From an uncultured Eubacteriales bacterium (GTDB taxonomy: Bacteria; Bacillota; Clostridia; Lachnospirales; Lachnospiraceae): DNA of 14,324 nt. Shown here one piece after another: positions 1 to 5,867 of the stretch (positions within the stretch are counted from its first letter, which is position 1; every line of letters begins with the position of its first letter). The notes under the pieces are model-generated. The model ran no database searches, was not told the DNA's origin, and was given only the letters and a program-made list of their open reading frames with translations. The position numbers were made by a program, and so were the translations under genes. The stretch is from positions 1 through 14,324 of the forward strand of contig OMSP01000003.1 of the NCBI GenBank assembly GCA_900313775.1, given 5' to 3'.

Positions 1-1130
1 CGTGTTCTCCACACGGAATTCTCTCCAATTATATCATAATCAAAATACTTAGTATAGGGATCGCCCGCGAGATCAGGGCTTTCATCGTTCCCGATAATGC
101 GGCTGGTAAAGGCATATCGGACCTGCTGTGAGATTGCCTGCTTCCCTGCCGGATGGATGGAGAGAGCGTGCGCTGTCCTCAGACAGACGACACCGCCGGG
201 CAGGTCCAGACTCTTACCTGCAGGCTTATAAAGCAGAGCTCTGACCGCGTCGATATGTACATTTCCGATATCGTGTGCACCGCCTGCCGCCTCGGTAAGC
301 ACACGCTGTAAAAGGCGCGCCACGAGCACTTCAGGCTCCAGTCTCAGATCCTCGCCGATCAGCCGGCTGTCATCATTTTTTGTGACATAGGCCGCGGCAA
401 GCTTGTCGGTCTCTGACTCGAGATAATCATCGATCCTGCGCAGTTCCGCAGCCGCGCGGTCAATATGTTCCGATGCCCGTGCGTTGACCCGTTCCTGGAG
501 GAGCGGGATCACTTCATGGCGGATGCGATTGCGCTGATAAACGAGCTGTGCGTTGGTCTCATCCTCCCGGTAGGCAAGACCGCGTTCCGCGGCAAAGGCC
601 TCGATCTGATCCCTGCTCGACCACAGCAGAGGTCTCACATAGAGACCGTCGTCGGGTTTGATGCCCGCCAGGCCCCGGATGCCGGTCCCCCTGCAGAGAT
701 TAAAGATCATGGTCTCCACACTGTCATCGCGGTGGTGAGCCAATACGATCCTGTCCGCTTGCTCACGGACCAGCTCCTCTTCAAATGTCTTCCGGCGCAG
801 GATCCGGCCGCATTCCTCCGCGCCGATACCGCGCTCTCCGGCCTCTGCCGGCACGTCCACCCTCACGCTGCGGCAGGGGATCCCTTTTTCGCGACAGAGA
901 TCCTGCACGAATCTCTCATCCTCATCTGCGCTCTTCCCGCGCAGACCGTGATGGACATGGACAACGCGCAGCTCCCACCGCCGGGCCGGTGCCAGTTCGC
1001 ATAACGCTTCCAGCAGACATACGGAGTCCGCGCCGCCTGAGACGCCGACGATCAGTCTGTCGCCATCCTCCATCAGCCGGTTTTCTCTGATATATGCTTC
1101 TGTGTGAGCTACCCAACTGTTACCGGGCAT
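1..1130 (-). CDS. tilS: tRNA(Ile)-lysidine synthetase, partial (3' end beyond the window)
   Basis: TilS uses ATP and lysine to convert C34 of the CAU anticodon of tRNA-Ile2 to lysidine, so the tRNA reads AUA and is charged with Ile; it acts in the cytoplasm. The frame stays open from the ATG at 1130 to the window edge, giving 376 codons, so the C-terminal part (usual total roughly 430-480 residues) is missing. Visible motifs: PP-loop SGGADS at residues 31-36, HVHHGLRG at 58-65, AHHRDDSVET at 131-140, and NRIRHEVIPL at about 201-210, all hallmarks of TilS. The start is fixed by AAAGGAG at 1137-1143, six bases before the ATG. It lies 72 bases downstream of divIC, and an intrinsic terminator fills that gap, so expression probably depends on read-through. 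The placement after divIC matches the usual Firmicute order. Family assignment is very secure. Confidence 0.95.
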   Translation of the reverse strand, partial: MPGNSWVAHTEAYIRENRLMEDGDRLIVGVSGGADSVCLLEALCELAPARRWELRVVHVHHGLRGKSADEDERFVQDLCREKGIPCRSVRVDVPAEAGERGIGAEECGRILRRKTFEEELVREQADRIVLAHHRDDSVETMIFNLCRGTGIRGLAGIKPDDGLYVRPLLWSSRDQIEAFAAERGLAYREDETNAQLVYQRNRIRHEVIPLLQERVNARASEHIDRAAAELRRIDDYLESETDKLAAAYVTKNDDSRLIGEDLRLEPEVLVARLLQRVLTEAAGGAHDIGNVHIDAVRALLYKPAGKSLDLPGGVVCLRTAHALSIHPAGKQAISQQVRYAFTSRIIGNDESPDLAGDPYTKYFDYDIIGENSVWRT

Positions 1131-1144
1131 AGGATACTCCTTTG

Positions 1145-1181
1145 AAAGAAAAAAGGCTGCCGCATCAATATGCAACAGCCT
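1145..1181 (-). terminator. Intrinsic terminator between divIC and tilS
   Basis: Read on the minus strand, AGGCTG and CAGCCT (1176-1181 and 1154-1159) form a stem that continues through two U-G wobbles and GCAT/ATGC to a four-base loop, 12 pairs in all. A run of five T, then C and three T, follows directly. The U tract ends one base before the AAAGGAG of tilS, so tilS must be reached by read-through or by an unseen promoter. The fold was judged by eye. Confidence 0.85.
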
Positions 1182-1202
1182 GCATCGCCGTCAGTCAACT
1201 TC

Positions 1203-1529
1203 CTATTTCGTCTTGAGCAGAATATCGTTCGGATAAGCTAAGCCAAGCTTTTCCATCGCGACTTCTTCCACGTACTGATCCGAAGCCATATACTCCTCGA
1301 GATCGTCGAGTTCCTCGGACCGTGCCTGCTCCTGCCTGATCTGTTCTTCAAGCTGCTGACCCTGCCTGAGATAAGCTGCTTCTTTGTGTTTCAGAGACAA
1401 TTTTAGCACCCCTGAAACTACCACCAAGCATATGACAACCATCACGATCATCAGCATACTGCGAATCCTTTTACGCCGGATGACTCTTCGCGTGTGGTTG
1501 CGATTAGCTTGTCCCCTTATTCTGGTCAT
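1203..1529 (-). CDS. divIC: Septum formation initiator family protein (DivIC/FtsB-like)
   Basis: A small bitopic division protein expected to act at the septum with FtsL and DivIB/FtsQ. The 108 residues show the family layout: a basic cytoplasmic head (1-24, rich in Arg), one membrane segment (about 25-43), a charged heptad-type coiled coil (about 47-80), and the typical C-terminal block with SDQYVEEVAMEKLGLAYP at about 83-100. The frame could open earlier at 1613, but the ATG at 1529 has GGGGAG five bases upstream, and a good promoter lies inside the would-be extension, so 1529 is chosen. Gene order (rqcP before, tilS after) matches divIC of Bacillus subtilis, but yabP and yabQ, which normally sit just upstream, are gone. 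It could equally be called FtsB-like, since sequence alone separates these poorly. Confidence 0.88.
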   Translation of the reverse strand: MTRIRGQANRNHTRRVIRRKRIRSMLMIVMVVICLVVVSGVLKLSLKHKEAAYLRQGQQLEEQIRQEQARSEELDDLEEYMASDQYVEEVAMEKLGLAYPNDILLKTK

Positions 1530-1584
1530 ATCTTCTCCCCGTGATAAACCAAACACACAAGACCTCCCCAAGTCTTGCTGAATC

Positions 1585-1613
1585 ATCATAAAACGAAATA
1601 AAAACGTTTTCAA
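1585..1613 (-). promoter_or_regulatory. Predicted sigma-A promoter for divIC
   Basis: On the minus strand a -35 box TTGAAA (1608-1613) and a -10 box TATGAT (1585-1590) are separated by exactly 17 bases, and each differs from consensus by one base. The start would fall near 1578, giving a leader of about 50 bases before the divIC ATG at 1529. No terminator is seen between rqcP and this promoter, so divIC may have two sources of transcript. Confidence 0.7.
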
Positions 1614-1664
1614 GCAGTTTTCGCTGAATTTGTTAAAATGGTGTCTAACTTCTTCTCCGCTACA

Positions 1665-1904
1665 CTATATATAGCGGTACATCTCCTTCGCCTCCTCTTT
1701 CCTGACTGTCTCAGCCACGGAGGTGATCTCCACTTTCACATTGCGTGTACCGAAAGCGATCTCGACAATATCGCCTTCTTTGACGGAGTATCCGGCCTTT
1801 GCCGTGCGGCCGTTGACACTCACCCTTCCGCCGTCACAGGCCTCTCTGGCGACCGTGCGCCGCTTGATCAGCCGTGATACTTTAAGGTATTTATCTAATC
1901 TCAT
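1665..1904 (-). CDS. rqcP: S4-domain RNA-binding protein of ribosome quality control
   Basis: This 79-residue protein is an S4/Hsp15-type RNA-binding domain almost end to end: MRLDKYLKVSRLIKRRTVA at the start, then the GRVSVNGR turn (about 26-33) and KEGDIVEI (about 42-49). In Bacillus subtilis the orthologue RqcP (YabO) binds stalled 50S subunits with RqcH and supports alanine tailing of blocked nascent chains. The start at 1904 has AGGGAG at 1910-1915, five bases upstream. Location between hup and divIC is the classic Clostridia neighbourhood and supports RqcP over other S4 proteins such as YlmH or YaaA. The strong hup terminator ends four bases before its ribosome binding site, so its level is probably set by read-through from hup, fitting a low-abundance factor. 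Confidence 0.9.
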   Translation of the reverse strand: MRLDKYLKVSRLIKRRTVAREACDGGRVSVNGRTAKAGYSVKEGDIVEIAFGTRNVKVEITSVAETVRKEEAKEMYRYI

Positions 1905-1918
1905 ACATGCTCCCTGAC

Positions 1919-1948
1919 AAAGAAAAAGGCCGCCTCAAGAGGCGGCCT
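1919..1948 (-). terminator. Intrinsic terminator between hup and rqcP
   Basis: On the minus strand AGGCCGCCT (1940-1948) and AGGCGGCCT (1927-1935) form a perfect nine-pair GC-rich stem around a four-base loop, followed by a T-rich tract (four T, C, three T). It should end most hup transcripts. The U tract ends four bases before the rqcP Shine-Dalgarno sequence. Confidence 0.92.
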
Positions 1949-1970
1949 CATTGATCATAAACAAATCGTC

Positions 1971-2243
1971 TTACTGGACGGCAACCTTCAGAGCCTTGCC
2001 AGCCTTGAACTTCGGAGCCTTGCAGGCAGCGATCTTCATGGTAGCGCCGGTCTGCGGATTTCTTCCCTCGCGAGCAGCTCTCTTGGTAACTTCGAAAGTA
2101 CCAAAGCCAACCAGCTGAACCTTGTTGCCCTTCTTGAGCTCAGCAGTAACTGTGTCGGTGAAAGCCTTAAGAGCCTTCTCTGCGTCTTTCTTGGAGAGAT
2201 CAGCCTTGTCAGCGATAGCTGCCACTAATTCTAATTTGTTCAT
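1971..2243 (-). CDS. hup: HU family DNA-binding protein
   Basis: HU is the abundant dimeric nucleoid protein that binds and bends DNA with little sequence preference. The 90 residues match the family's normal length. The N-terminal helical part (MNKLELVAAIADKADLSK, 1-18) leads to VGFGTF (45-50) and the beta-arm tip RNPQTG (61-66) with the conserved intercalating proline. The C-terminal KAPKFKAGKALK (75-86) is also typical. Cys74 sits where many homologues have Ser. The ATG at 2243 is preceded by AAGGAGG, a very strong ribosome binding site with eight-base spacing. It has its own consensus-like promoter and a strong terminator, as expected for a highly expressed monocistronic message with limited read-through into rqcP. 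Identity is very secure; the name hup rather than hbs is a convention. Confidence 0.97.
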   Translation of the reverse strand: MNKLELVAAIADKADLSKKDAEKALKAFTDTVTAELKKGNKVQLVGFGTFEVTKRAAREGRNPQTGATMKIAACKAPKFKAGKALKVAVQ

Positions 2244-2297
2244 AACAATTTCCTCCTTGACATATTAGTTGTTTTGATGTGATAACCACCTTTAACA

Positions 2298-2326
2298 GTT
2301 ATACAGATTTTAGCGCTGTTTGTCAA
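2298..2326 (-). promoter_or_regulatory. Predicted sigma-A promoter for hup
   Basis: Minus-strand TTGACA (2321-2326, perfect) and TATAAC (2298-2303, one mismatch) are separated by 17 bases. The start would fall near 2291, leaving about 48 bases of leader to the ATG at 2243. The spacer contains one CGCTAAAAT repeat unit, and four more lie upstream. Confidence 0.82.
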
Positions 2327-2368
2327 GCTTTTCAGCGTAAAAACAGCGTTTTTTAGCGATTTTCAGCG
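2307..2368 (-). repeat. Five helically phased CGCT-A-tract repeats over the hup promoter
   Basis: Reading the minus strand, CGCTGAAAA, CGCTAAAAA, CGCTGTTTT, CGCTGAAAA and CGCTAAAAT begin at 2368, 2358, 2348, 2337 and 2315. Steps are 10, 10, 11 and 22 bases, about one, one, one and two helical turns. The last copy lies between the -35 and -10 boxes. Either an intrinsically curved upstream activating region or a tandem operator would look like this. Confidence 0.75.
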
Positions 2369-2378
2369 TTACTGTCAA
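2350..2378 (-). promoter_or_regulatory. Possible second, upstream hup promoter
   Basis: A second perfect TTGACA (2373-2378) stands 52 bases upstream of the main one. Seventeen bases on is TAAAAA (2350-2355), a poor -10 that is part of a phased repeat. It may be a weak promoter or only a duplicated -35-like box. Confidence 0.3.
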
Positions 2379-2387
2379 GCATGTGCT

Positions 2388-4115
2388 CTAGTTTAACAGT
2401 TCTTCCTCCACCGCTCGTTTCATCTCCTCCGTTTTCTGTGCGGATTCTGTCTCCGACGCAGCCCGGATCCCGAAGTAAACTTTGATCTTCGGCTCGGTTC
2501 CGGACGGACGCACGCATGCCCAGGCGCCATCCTCGAGTTCATAGTACAGGACATTGGATTTTGGAAGCGTGATGGCCTCCTCGTTGTCTGTTCCGATTTC
2601 TCTGCGGATTCCGGTCTGATAATCACGGACAGCCGTTACGCGATAATCTCCGATACTCTCCGGCGGCGCTTCACGGAGATTCTTCATCGTCTCCTCGATC
2701 TTGGCGCGCCCTTCCACTCCTTCATGTGAAACGGCTGTGACTTCCTCGCGATACCATCCGTATTTCTCAAAGACGGCGACCATCGCATCCCAGAGTGTCT
2801 CGCCCTTGTCCCTGTAGTAAGCGGCCATCTCGCACAGGATCACCGCAGCGCCGACCGCATCCTTGTCTCTCGCATAACCCGCCGCCAGAGACCCATAGCT
2901 CTCCTCAAAGCCGAACTGATAATGTCCGTGTCCGCTCTCTTCAGCCTCAAGGATCTTTTCACCGATATACTTAAATCCGGTCAGCACTTCGACCAGCTCG
3001 GTATCATAAGCCTCGGCGATGGCATCGGCCAGCTTGGTCGATACGATCGTGCGCACGACAAAAGCGTCCTGCGGAAGCAAACCTCGCTGCTTCCTTTGCG
3101 CCAGGAGATACTCCTCCATCAGGCAGCCGGACATATTGCCGGTCAGCGGATGATACTCGCCTGCCGCATCCCGGACATAGACGCCGAGCCGGTCAGCGTC
3201 CGGATCTGTCGCGAGCAGGATATCCGCCTGTTCTTTCCTGCCGAGCTCTAAAGCCAGCTCAAACGCCTGCGGCGTCTCCGGATTCGGATAGGGAGCCGTC
3301 GGAAAATCGCCATCCGGCAGTTCCTGCTCCGGCACGACCAGCACTTTATTGAATCCGAGCTTCTCGAGATTGCGTCTCACCGGGAGATTGCCTGTACCGT
3401 GAAGCGGCGTGAAGACGATCGTCAGCTCATCAGCCTGCCTCTTTATCGCCTCGCGGTCAAGGACCAATGCGTCTATGCAGGCGTCATAGGCTTTGTCTAC
3501 CTCTTCTCCGATGGTATGATACAGACCATCCTTTTCTGCCTGCTCCCGGTCCGTCGTCCGGATATCGTGATAGGAGGTAATAGCCGCAACTTCATCCATG
3601 ATACCGGTATCGTGCGGCGGCGTGATCTGCGCGCCGTCCTCCCAATAGACCTTGTATCCGTTGTAAGCGGCCGGATTGTGGCTGGCAGTGATATTGATGC
3701 CCGCGATGCAGTTCAGATATCTCACCGCGAATGACAGTTCCGGCGTCGGACGCAGGCTGTCAAAGACATAGGCTTTGATGCCATTGGCCGCCAAAACCAG
3801 GCCGGCTTCCTGCGCAAACTCCGGCGACATATGCCGGCAGTCATGCGCGATAACGACACCGCGTTCCTGTCCGCCCTGCTTAATGATATAATTGGCCAGA
3901 CCCTGTGTCGCTGCTCCGACCGTATAGCGGTTCATGCGGTTCGTACCCGCGCCGAGTATACCTCTCAGTCCGGCCGTACCAAATTTCAGAGTGTCGTAGA
4001 AACGATCTTCGATTTCTTTCTCGTCGCCGGATATAGCTTTTAATTCCGCGCGGGTTGCCTCATCAAAGAACGGATCTTCACACCATTCGCGATAAGCTTT
4101 CATATAATCGTTCAT
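2388..4115 (-). CDS. pgcA: Phospho-sugar mutase (alpha-phosphoglucomutase / phosphomannomutase family)
   Basis: Interconverts glucose 1- and 6-phosphate (or mannose phosphates) through a phosphoserine enzyme, feeding UDP-glucose, glycogen or envelope glycan synthesis. The 575 residues match the PgcA class (about 575-585). All four domain signatures are present: active-site TASHNP with Ser145, metal loop DPDADR (304-309), sugar-binding GFEESYG (402-408), and phosphate-binding RPSGTEPK (536-543). The open frame extends upstream to 4181, but the ATG at 4115 (MNDYMKAYREW) has AAGGAG seven bases before it and is the normal N terminus, so the longer start is rejected. It follows asnS after a 296-base gap with a large inverted repeat; no convincing promoter was seen. 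No terminator is visible before the hup promoter, so read-through into hup is possible. Substrate preference (glucose versus mannose) cannot be fixed from sequence. Confidence 0.93.
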   Translation of the reverse strand: MNDYMKAYREWCEDPFFDEATRAELKAISGDEKEIEDRFYDTLKFGTAGLRGILGAGTNRMNRYTVGAATQGLANYIIKQGGQERGVVIAHDCRHMSPEFAQEAGLVLAANGIKAYVFDSLRPTPELSFAVRYLNCIAGINITASHNPAAYNGYKVYWEDGAQITPPHDTGIMDEVAAITSYHDIRTTDREQAEKDGLYHTIGEEVDKAYDACIDALVLDREAIKRQADELTIVFTPLHGTGNLPVRRNLEKLGFNKVLVVPEQELPDGDFPTAPYPNPETPQAFELALELGRKEQADILLATDPDADRLGVYVRDAAGEYHPLTGNMSGCLMEEYLLAQRKQRGLLPQDAFVVRTIVSTKLADAIAEAYDTELVEVLTGFKYIGEKILEAEESGHGHYQFGFEESYGSLAAGYARDKDAVGAAVILCEMAAYYRDKGETLWDAMVAVFEKYGWYREEVTAVSHEGVEGRAKIEETMKNLREAPPESIGDYRVTAVRDYQTGIRREIGTDNEEAITLPKSNVLYYELEDGAWACVRPSGTEPKIKVYFGIRAASETESAQKTEEMKRAVEEELLN

Positions 4116-4177
4116 CTTTCTACTCCTTTTTTGTATTGGGTTGTCGTGATCTGTAAACAGCCACTGTAACACACCGC

Positions 4178-4226
4178 GCAAACCATAGGTGGTGTAATGT
4201 GGGCGTATGTGTTGAGCAAACCATAG
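4178..4226. repeat. Direct repeat of GCAAACCATAG, 38-base period
   Basis: The 11-base word GCAAACCATAG occurs at 4178-4188 and again at 4216-4226. The second copy lies at the inner end of the left arm of the long inverted repeat (4191-4365). It may be part of the same element or a small duplication from its insertion. Confidence 0.6.
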
Positions 4227-4365
4227 TCACCGACGCGCAGTCTCGCAAGTGCTGTGCGAGCGTGAGAGAGGCACGCACTTTGCCGAACGGCAGCGATGCA
4301 AACGGTACGCAGCGAGACAAGCCAAAGGAGACGTGTTTGCGCACATATACGCCCACACTTATACC
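4191..4365. repeat. Long imperfect inverted repeat with nested hairpins in the asnS-pgcA gap
   Basis: The gap 4116-4411 holds no credible gene. Its centre folds on itself: 4191-4221 pairs with 4335-4365 in 28 pairs (two G-T wobbles when the plus strand is read as RNA, one bulged C, a short internal loop). The helix continues weakly (4223-4228 with 4330-4334), then GTCTCGC 4240-4246 pairs with GCGAGAC 4312-4318, with near-equal spacers of 18 and 17 bases. Inside are two further hairpins placed end to end: AAGTGC/GTGC with GCAC/GCACTT (4247-4280, one bulge) and TGCC/GGCA (4281-4292). This could be a palindromic intergenic repeat, a relic of a small mobile element, or a structured RNA. No transposase, target duplication or known RNA family was recognised. 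The two wobbles weakly favour a plus-strand transcript. Confidence 0.72.
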
Positions 4366-4411
4366 TCTTGCGTGTCTGCGTGCATGCTCCGGTGTCAGAG
4401 CCCCGGATGAT

Positions 4412-5797
4412 TTACAACTCGCAGTTGCCTACCGTACGCGGGAACGGCAGCACGTCGCGGATGTTGGACATGCCAGTCACATACATGACGCAGCGTTCGA
4501 ATCCCAGTCCGAAACCGGCGTGCGGCGTCGTCCCGTATTTGCGCAGATCAAGATAGAATCCGTAATCCTCCTCACTGAGGCCGAGCTCTTTCATCCGTGC
4601 GAGCAGCTTATCATAGTCATCCTCGCGCTGGCTGCCGCCGATGATCTCACCGATGCCGGGCACAAGACAGTCCACGGCAGCGACGGTCTTGCCATCGTCG
4701 TTCTGCTTCATATAGAAGGCTTTGATATCCTTCGGATAGTCGGTGACAAAGACCGGACGCTTGAAGACCTCCTCGGTCAGATAGCGCTCATGCTCGGTCT
4801 GCAGATCACTGCCCCAGTGGACCTTGTATTCAAAGCGGTCATTCTCCTTCTCAAGCATCTCGACCGCTTCCGTATAAGTGACACGGGCAAACTCGGAAGA
4901 GATGACATTGTTCAGACGTTCCAGAAGACCTTTGTCTACGAACCGGTTGAAGAACTCCATCTCTGACGGCGCGTTCTCGAGCAGATAGCGGATGATGTAT
5001 TTGAGCATGTCCTCCGCCAGCTCCATGTCGTCGTTCAGATCGGCAAAGGCAAATTCCGGCTCGATCATCCAGAACTCGGCCGCATGGCGCGGAGTATTGG
5101 AGTTCTCGGCGCGGAAGGTCGGTCCGAAGGTATATACTTTGCGGAAAGCCTGCGCGAACGCCTCGACATCCAACTGTCCGCTGACGGTCAGACCCGTCTG
5201 CTTACCAAAGAAATCGTCAGCGTAGTCAAGCTTGCCGCCTGCTGCCAGCGTCTCCAGATCCAGCGTCGTCACCTGAAACATCTCGCCGGCTCCCTCGCAG
5301 TCGCTGCCCGTGATGATCGGTGTATGCACATAGACAAACCCTCTCTCATTGAAAAACTGATGGATCGCGAAGGCGAGCAGAGAGCGGACGCGGAAGACCG
5401 CCTGGAAGGTATTTGTCCTCGGACGCAGATGCGAGATCGTACGCAAAAACTCCATCGAATGCCGCTTCTTCTGCAGGGGATAGTCAGCCGTGGACTCGCC
5501 CACGATCTCCACTTCATCAGCCTGGATCTCAAAAGGCTGCTTCGCCTCGGGAGTAGCCACAAGTTTCCCGGTGACTGTCACGGCCGCTCCGACATTGACG
5601 GCACAGATCTCTTTGAAATTGTCCAGTTTCTCCCCGTAGACGATCTGAAGCGTCTCGAAGCAGGAGCCGTCGTGGAGCACGATGAATCCGAAGGTCTTGG
5701 AGTCCCGGTTGCTGCGCACCCAGCCTCCGACCCGTACGGTCTTGTCGAAATATGCCTCTCTGTTCTCAAAGATCTCTTTTACGGTAGTGAACTGCAT
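4412..5797 (-). CDS. asnS: Asparaginyl-tRNA synthetase
   Basis: Class IIb synthetase charging tRNA-Asn with Asn in the cytoplasm. The 461 residues (normal for bacterial AsnRS) show an N-terminal OB-fold anticodon domain (about 18-100, with VRVGGWVRSNRDSKTFGFI), the class II core with FRAENSNTPRHAAEFWMIEPE as motif 2 (228-248), and motif 3 GFGLGFERC (428-436) followed by PFPRT (451-455). The stretch HTPIITGSDCEGAGEMFQV (158-176) is characteristic of AsnRS rather than AspRS. The frame opens seven codons earlier at 5818, but the ATG at 5797 has AAGGGG five bases upstream and a standard N terminus, so it is preferred. It is divergent from queT and has its own predicted promoter inside the queT 5' end. 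No T-box leader fits between that promoter and the start, a difference from many Firmicute synthetase genes. No clear terminator follows. Confidence 0.96.
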   Translation of the reverse strand: MQFTTVKEIFENREAYFDKTVRVGGWVRSNRDSKTFGFIVLHDGSCFETLQIVYGEKLDNFKEICAVNVGAAVTVTGKLVATPEAKQPFEIQADEVEIVGESTADYPLQKKRHSMEFLRTISHLRPRTNTFQAVFRVRSLLAFAIHQFFNERGFVYVHTPIITGSDCEGAGEMFQVTTLDLETLAAGGKLDYADDFFGKQTGLTVSGQLDVEAFAQAFRKVYTFGPTFRAENSNTPRHAAEFWMIEPEFAFADLNDDMELAEDMLKYIIRYLLENAPSEMEFFNRFVDKGLLERLNNVISSEFARVTYTEAVEMLEKENDRFEYKVHWGSDLQTEHERYLTEEVFKRPVFVTDYPKDIKAFYMKQNDDGKTVAAVDCLVPGIGEIIGGSQREDDYDKLLARMKELGLSEEDYGFYLDLRKYGTTPHAGFGLGFERCVMYVTGMSNIRDVLPFPRTVGNCEL

Positions 5798-5812
5798 CTT
5801 ATCCCCTTTCCC

Positions 5813-5841
5813 TTGCATTCAGGCAGGTTATCCGTTAGAAT
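5813..5841 (+). promoter_or_regulatory. Predicted promoter for queT, suggesting a leaderless message
   Basis: TAGAAT (5836-5841) is a good -10, and TTGCAT (5813-5818), matching only the TTG of the -35 consensus, lies 17 bases upstream. The -10 ends six bases before the queT ATG at 5848, so the predicted start of transcription is at or next to the A of the ATG. It overlaps the asnS -10 on the other strand by two bases. Confidence 0.5.
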
Positions 5842-5867
5842 CATACCATGCGCGAAAAAAATAACAA
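5840..5867 (-). promoter_or_regulatory. Predicted extended -10 promoter for asnS
   Basis: On the minus strand TGGTATGAT gives a TG-extended -10 (hexamer 5840-5845), with TTGTTA (5862-5867) 16 bases upstream as a moderate -35. Transcription would start near 5833, leaving a leader of about 36 bases, too short for a T-box. The promoter covers the first codons of queT. Confidence 0.6.

Noticed and set aside
465..1004. 179-codon plus-strand frame opposite tilS
   Set aside because: It lies wholly inside tilS, whose motifs are unambiguous on the other strand; its product shows no recognisable domain.
1160..1200. Possible promoter for tilS (TTGACT just after the divIC stop)
   Set aside because: No acceptable -10 lies 16-18 bases downstream; that stretch is part of the terminator stem.
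1530..1613. Longer divIC start at 1613
   Set aside because: The extra 28 codons cover a near-consensus promoter, have no ribosome binding site and are not a family feature.
1954..1980. Possible promoter for rqcP (TATGAT at 1954-1959)
   Set aside because: The only -35 candidate matches three bases at 19-base spacing, and transcription would begin at the base of the hup terminator stem.
4120..4356. 78-codon minus-strand frame within the asnS-pgcA gap
   Set aside because: It is made of the two arms and loops of the inverted repeat, starts with GTG without a ribosome binding site, and has a protein-like composition only by chance.
4385..4411. Possible terminator after asnS
   Set aside because: A five-pair stem (TCCGG/CCGGA) with a ten-base loop is present but no U tract follows, so it is not called.
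4199..4966. 255-codon plus-strand frame running from the palindrome into asnS antisense
   Set aside because: It mixes inverted-repeat sequence with antisense asnS and shows no domain or ribosome binding site.
5798..5833. Possible T-box leader for asnS
   Set aside because: The predicted leader is about 36 bases and contains no T-box core word or terminator; T-boxes need well over 100 bases.
5798..5847. Possible preQ1 riboswitch before queT
   Set aside because: The gap is only 50 bases and lacks the expected C-rich loop and A-rich tail; a promoter fits the space instead.
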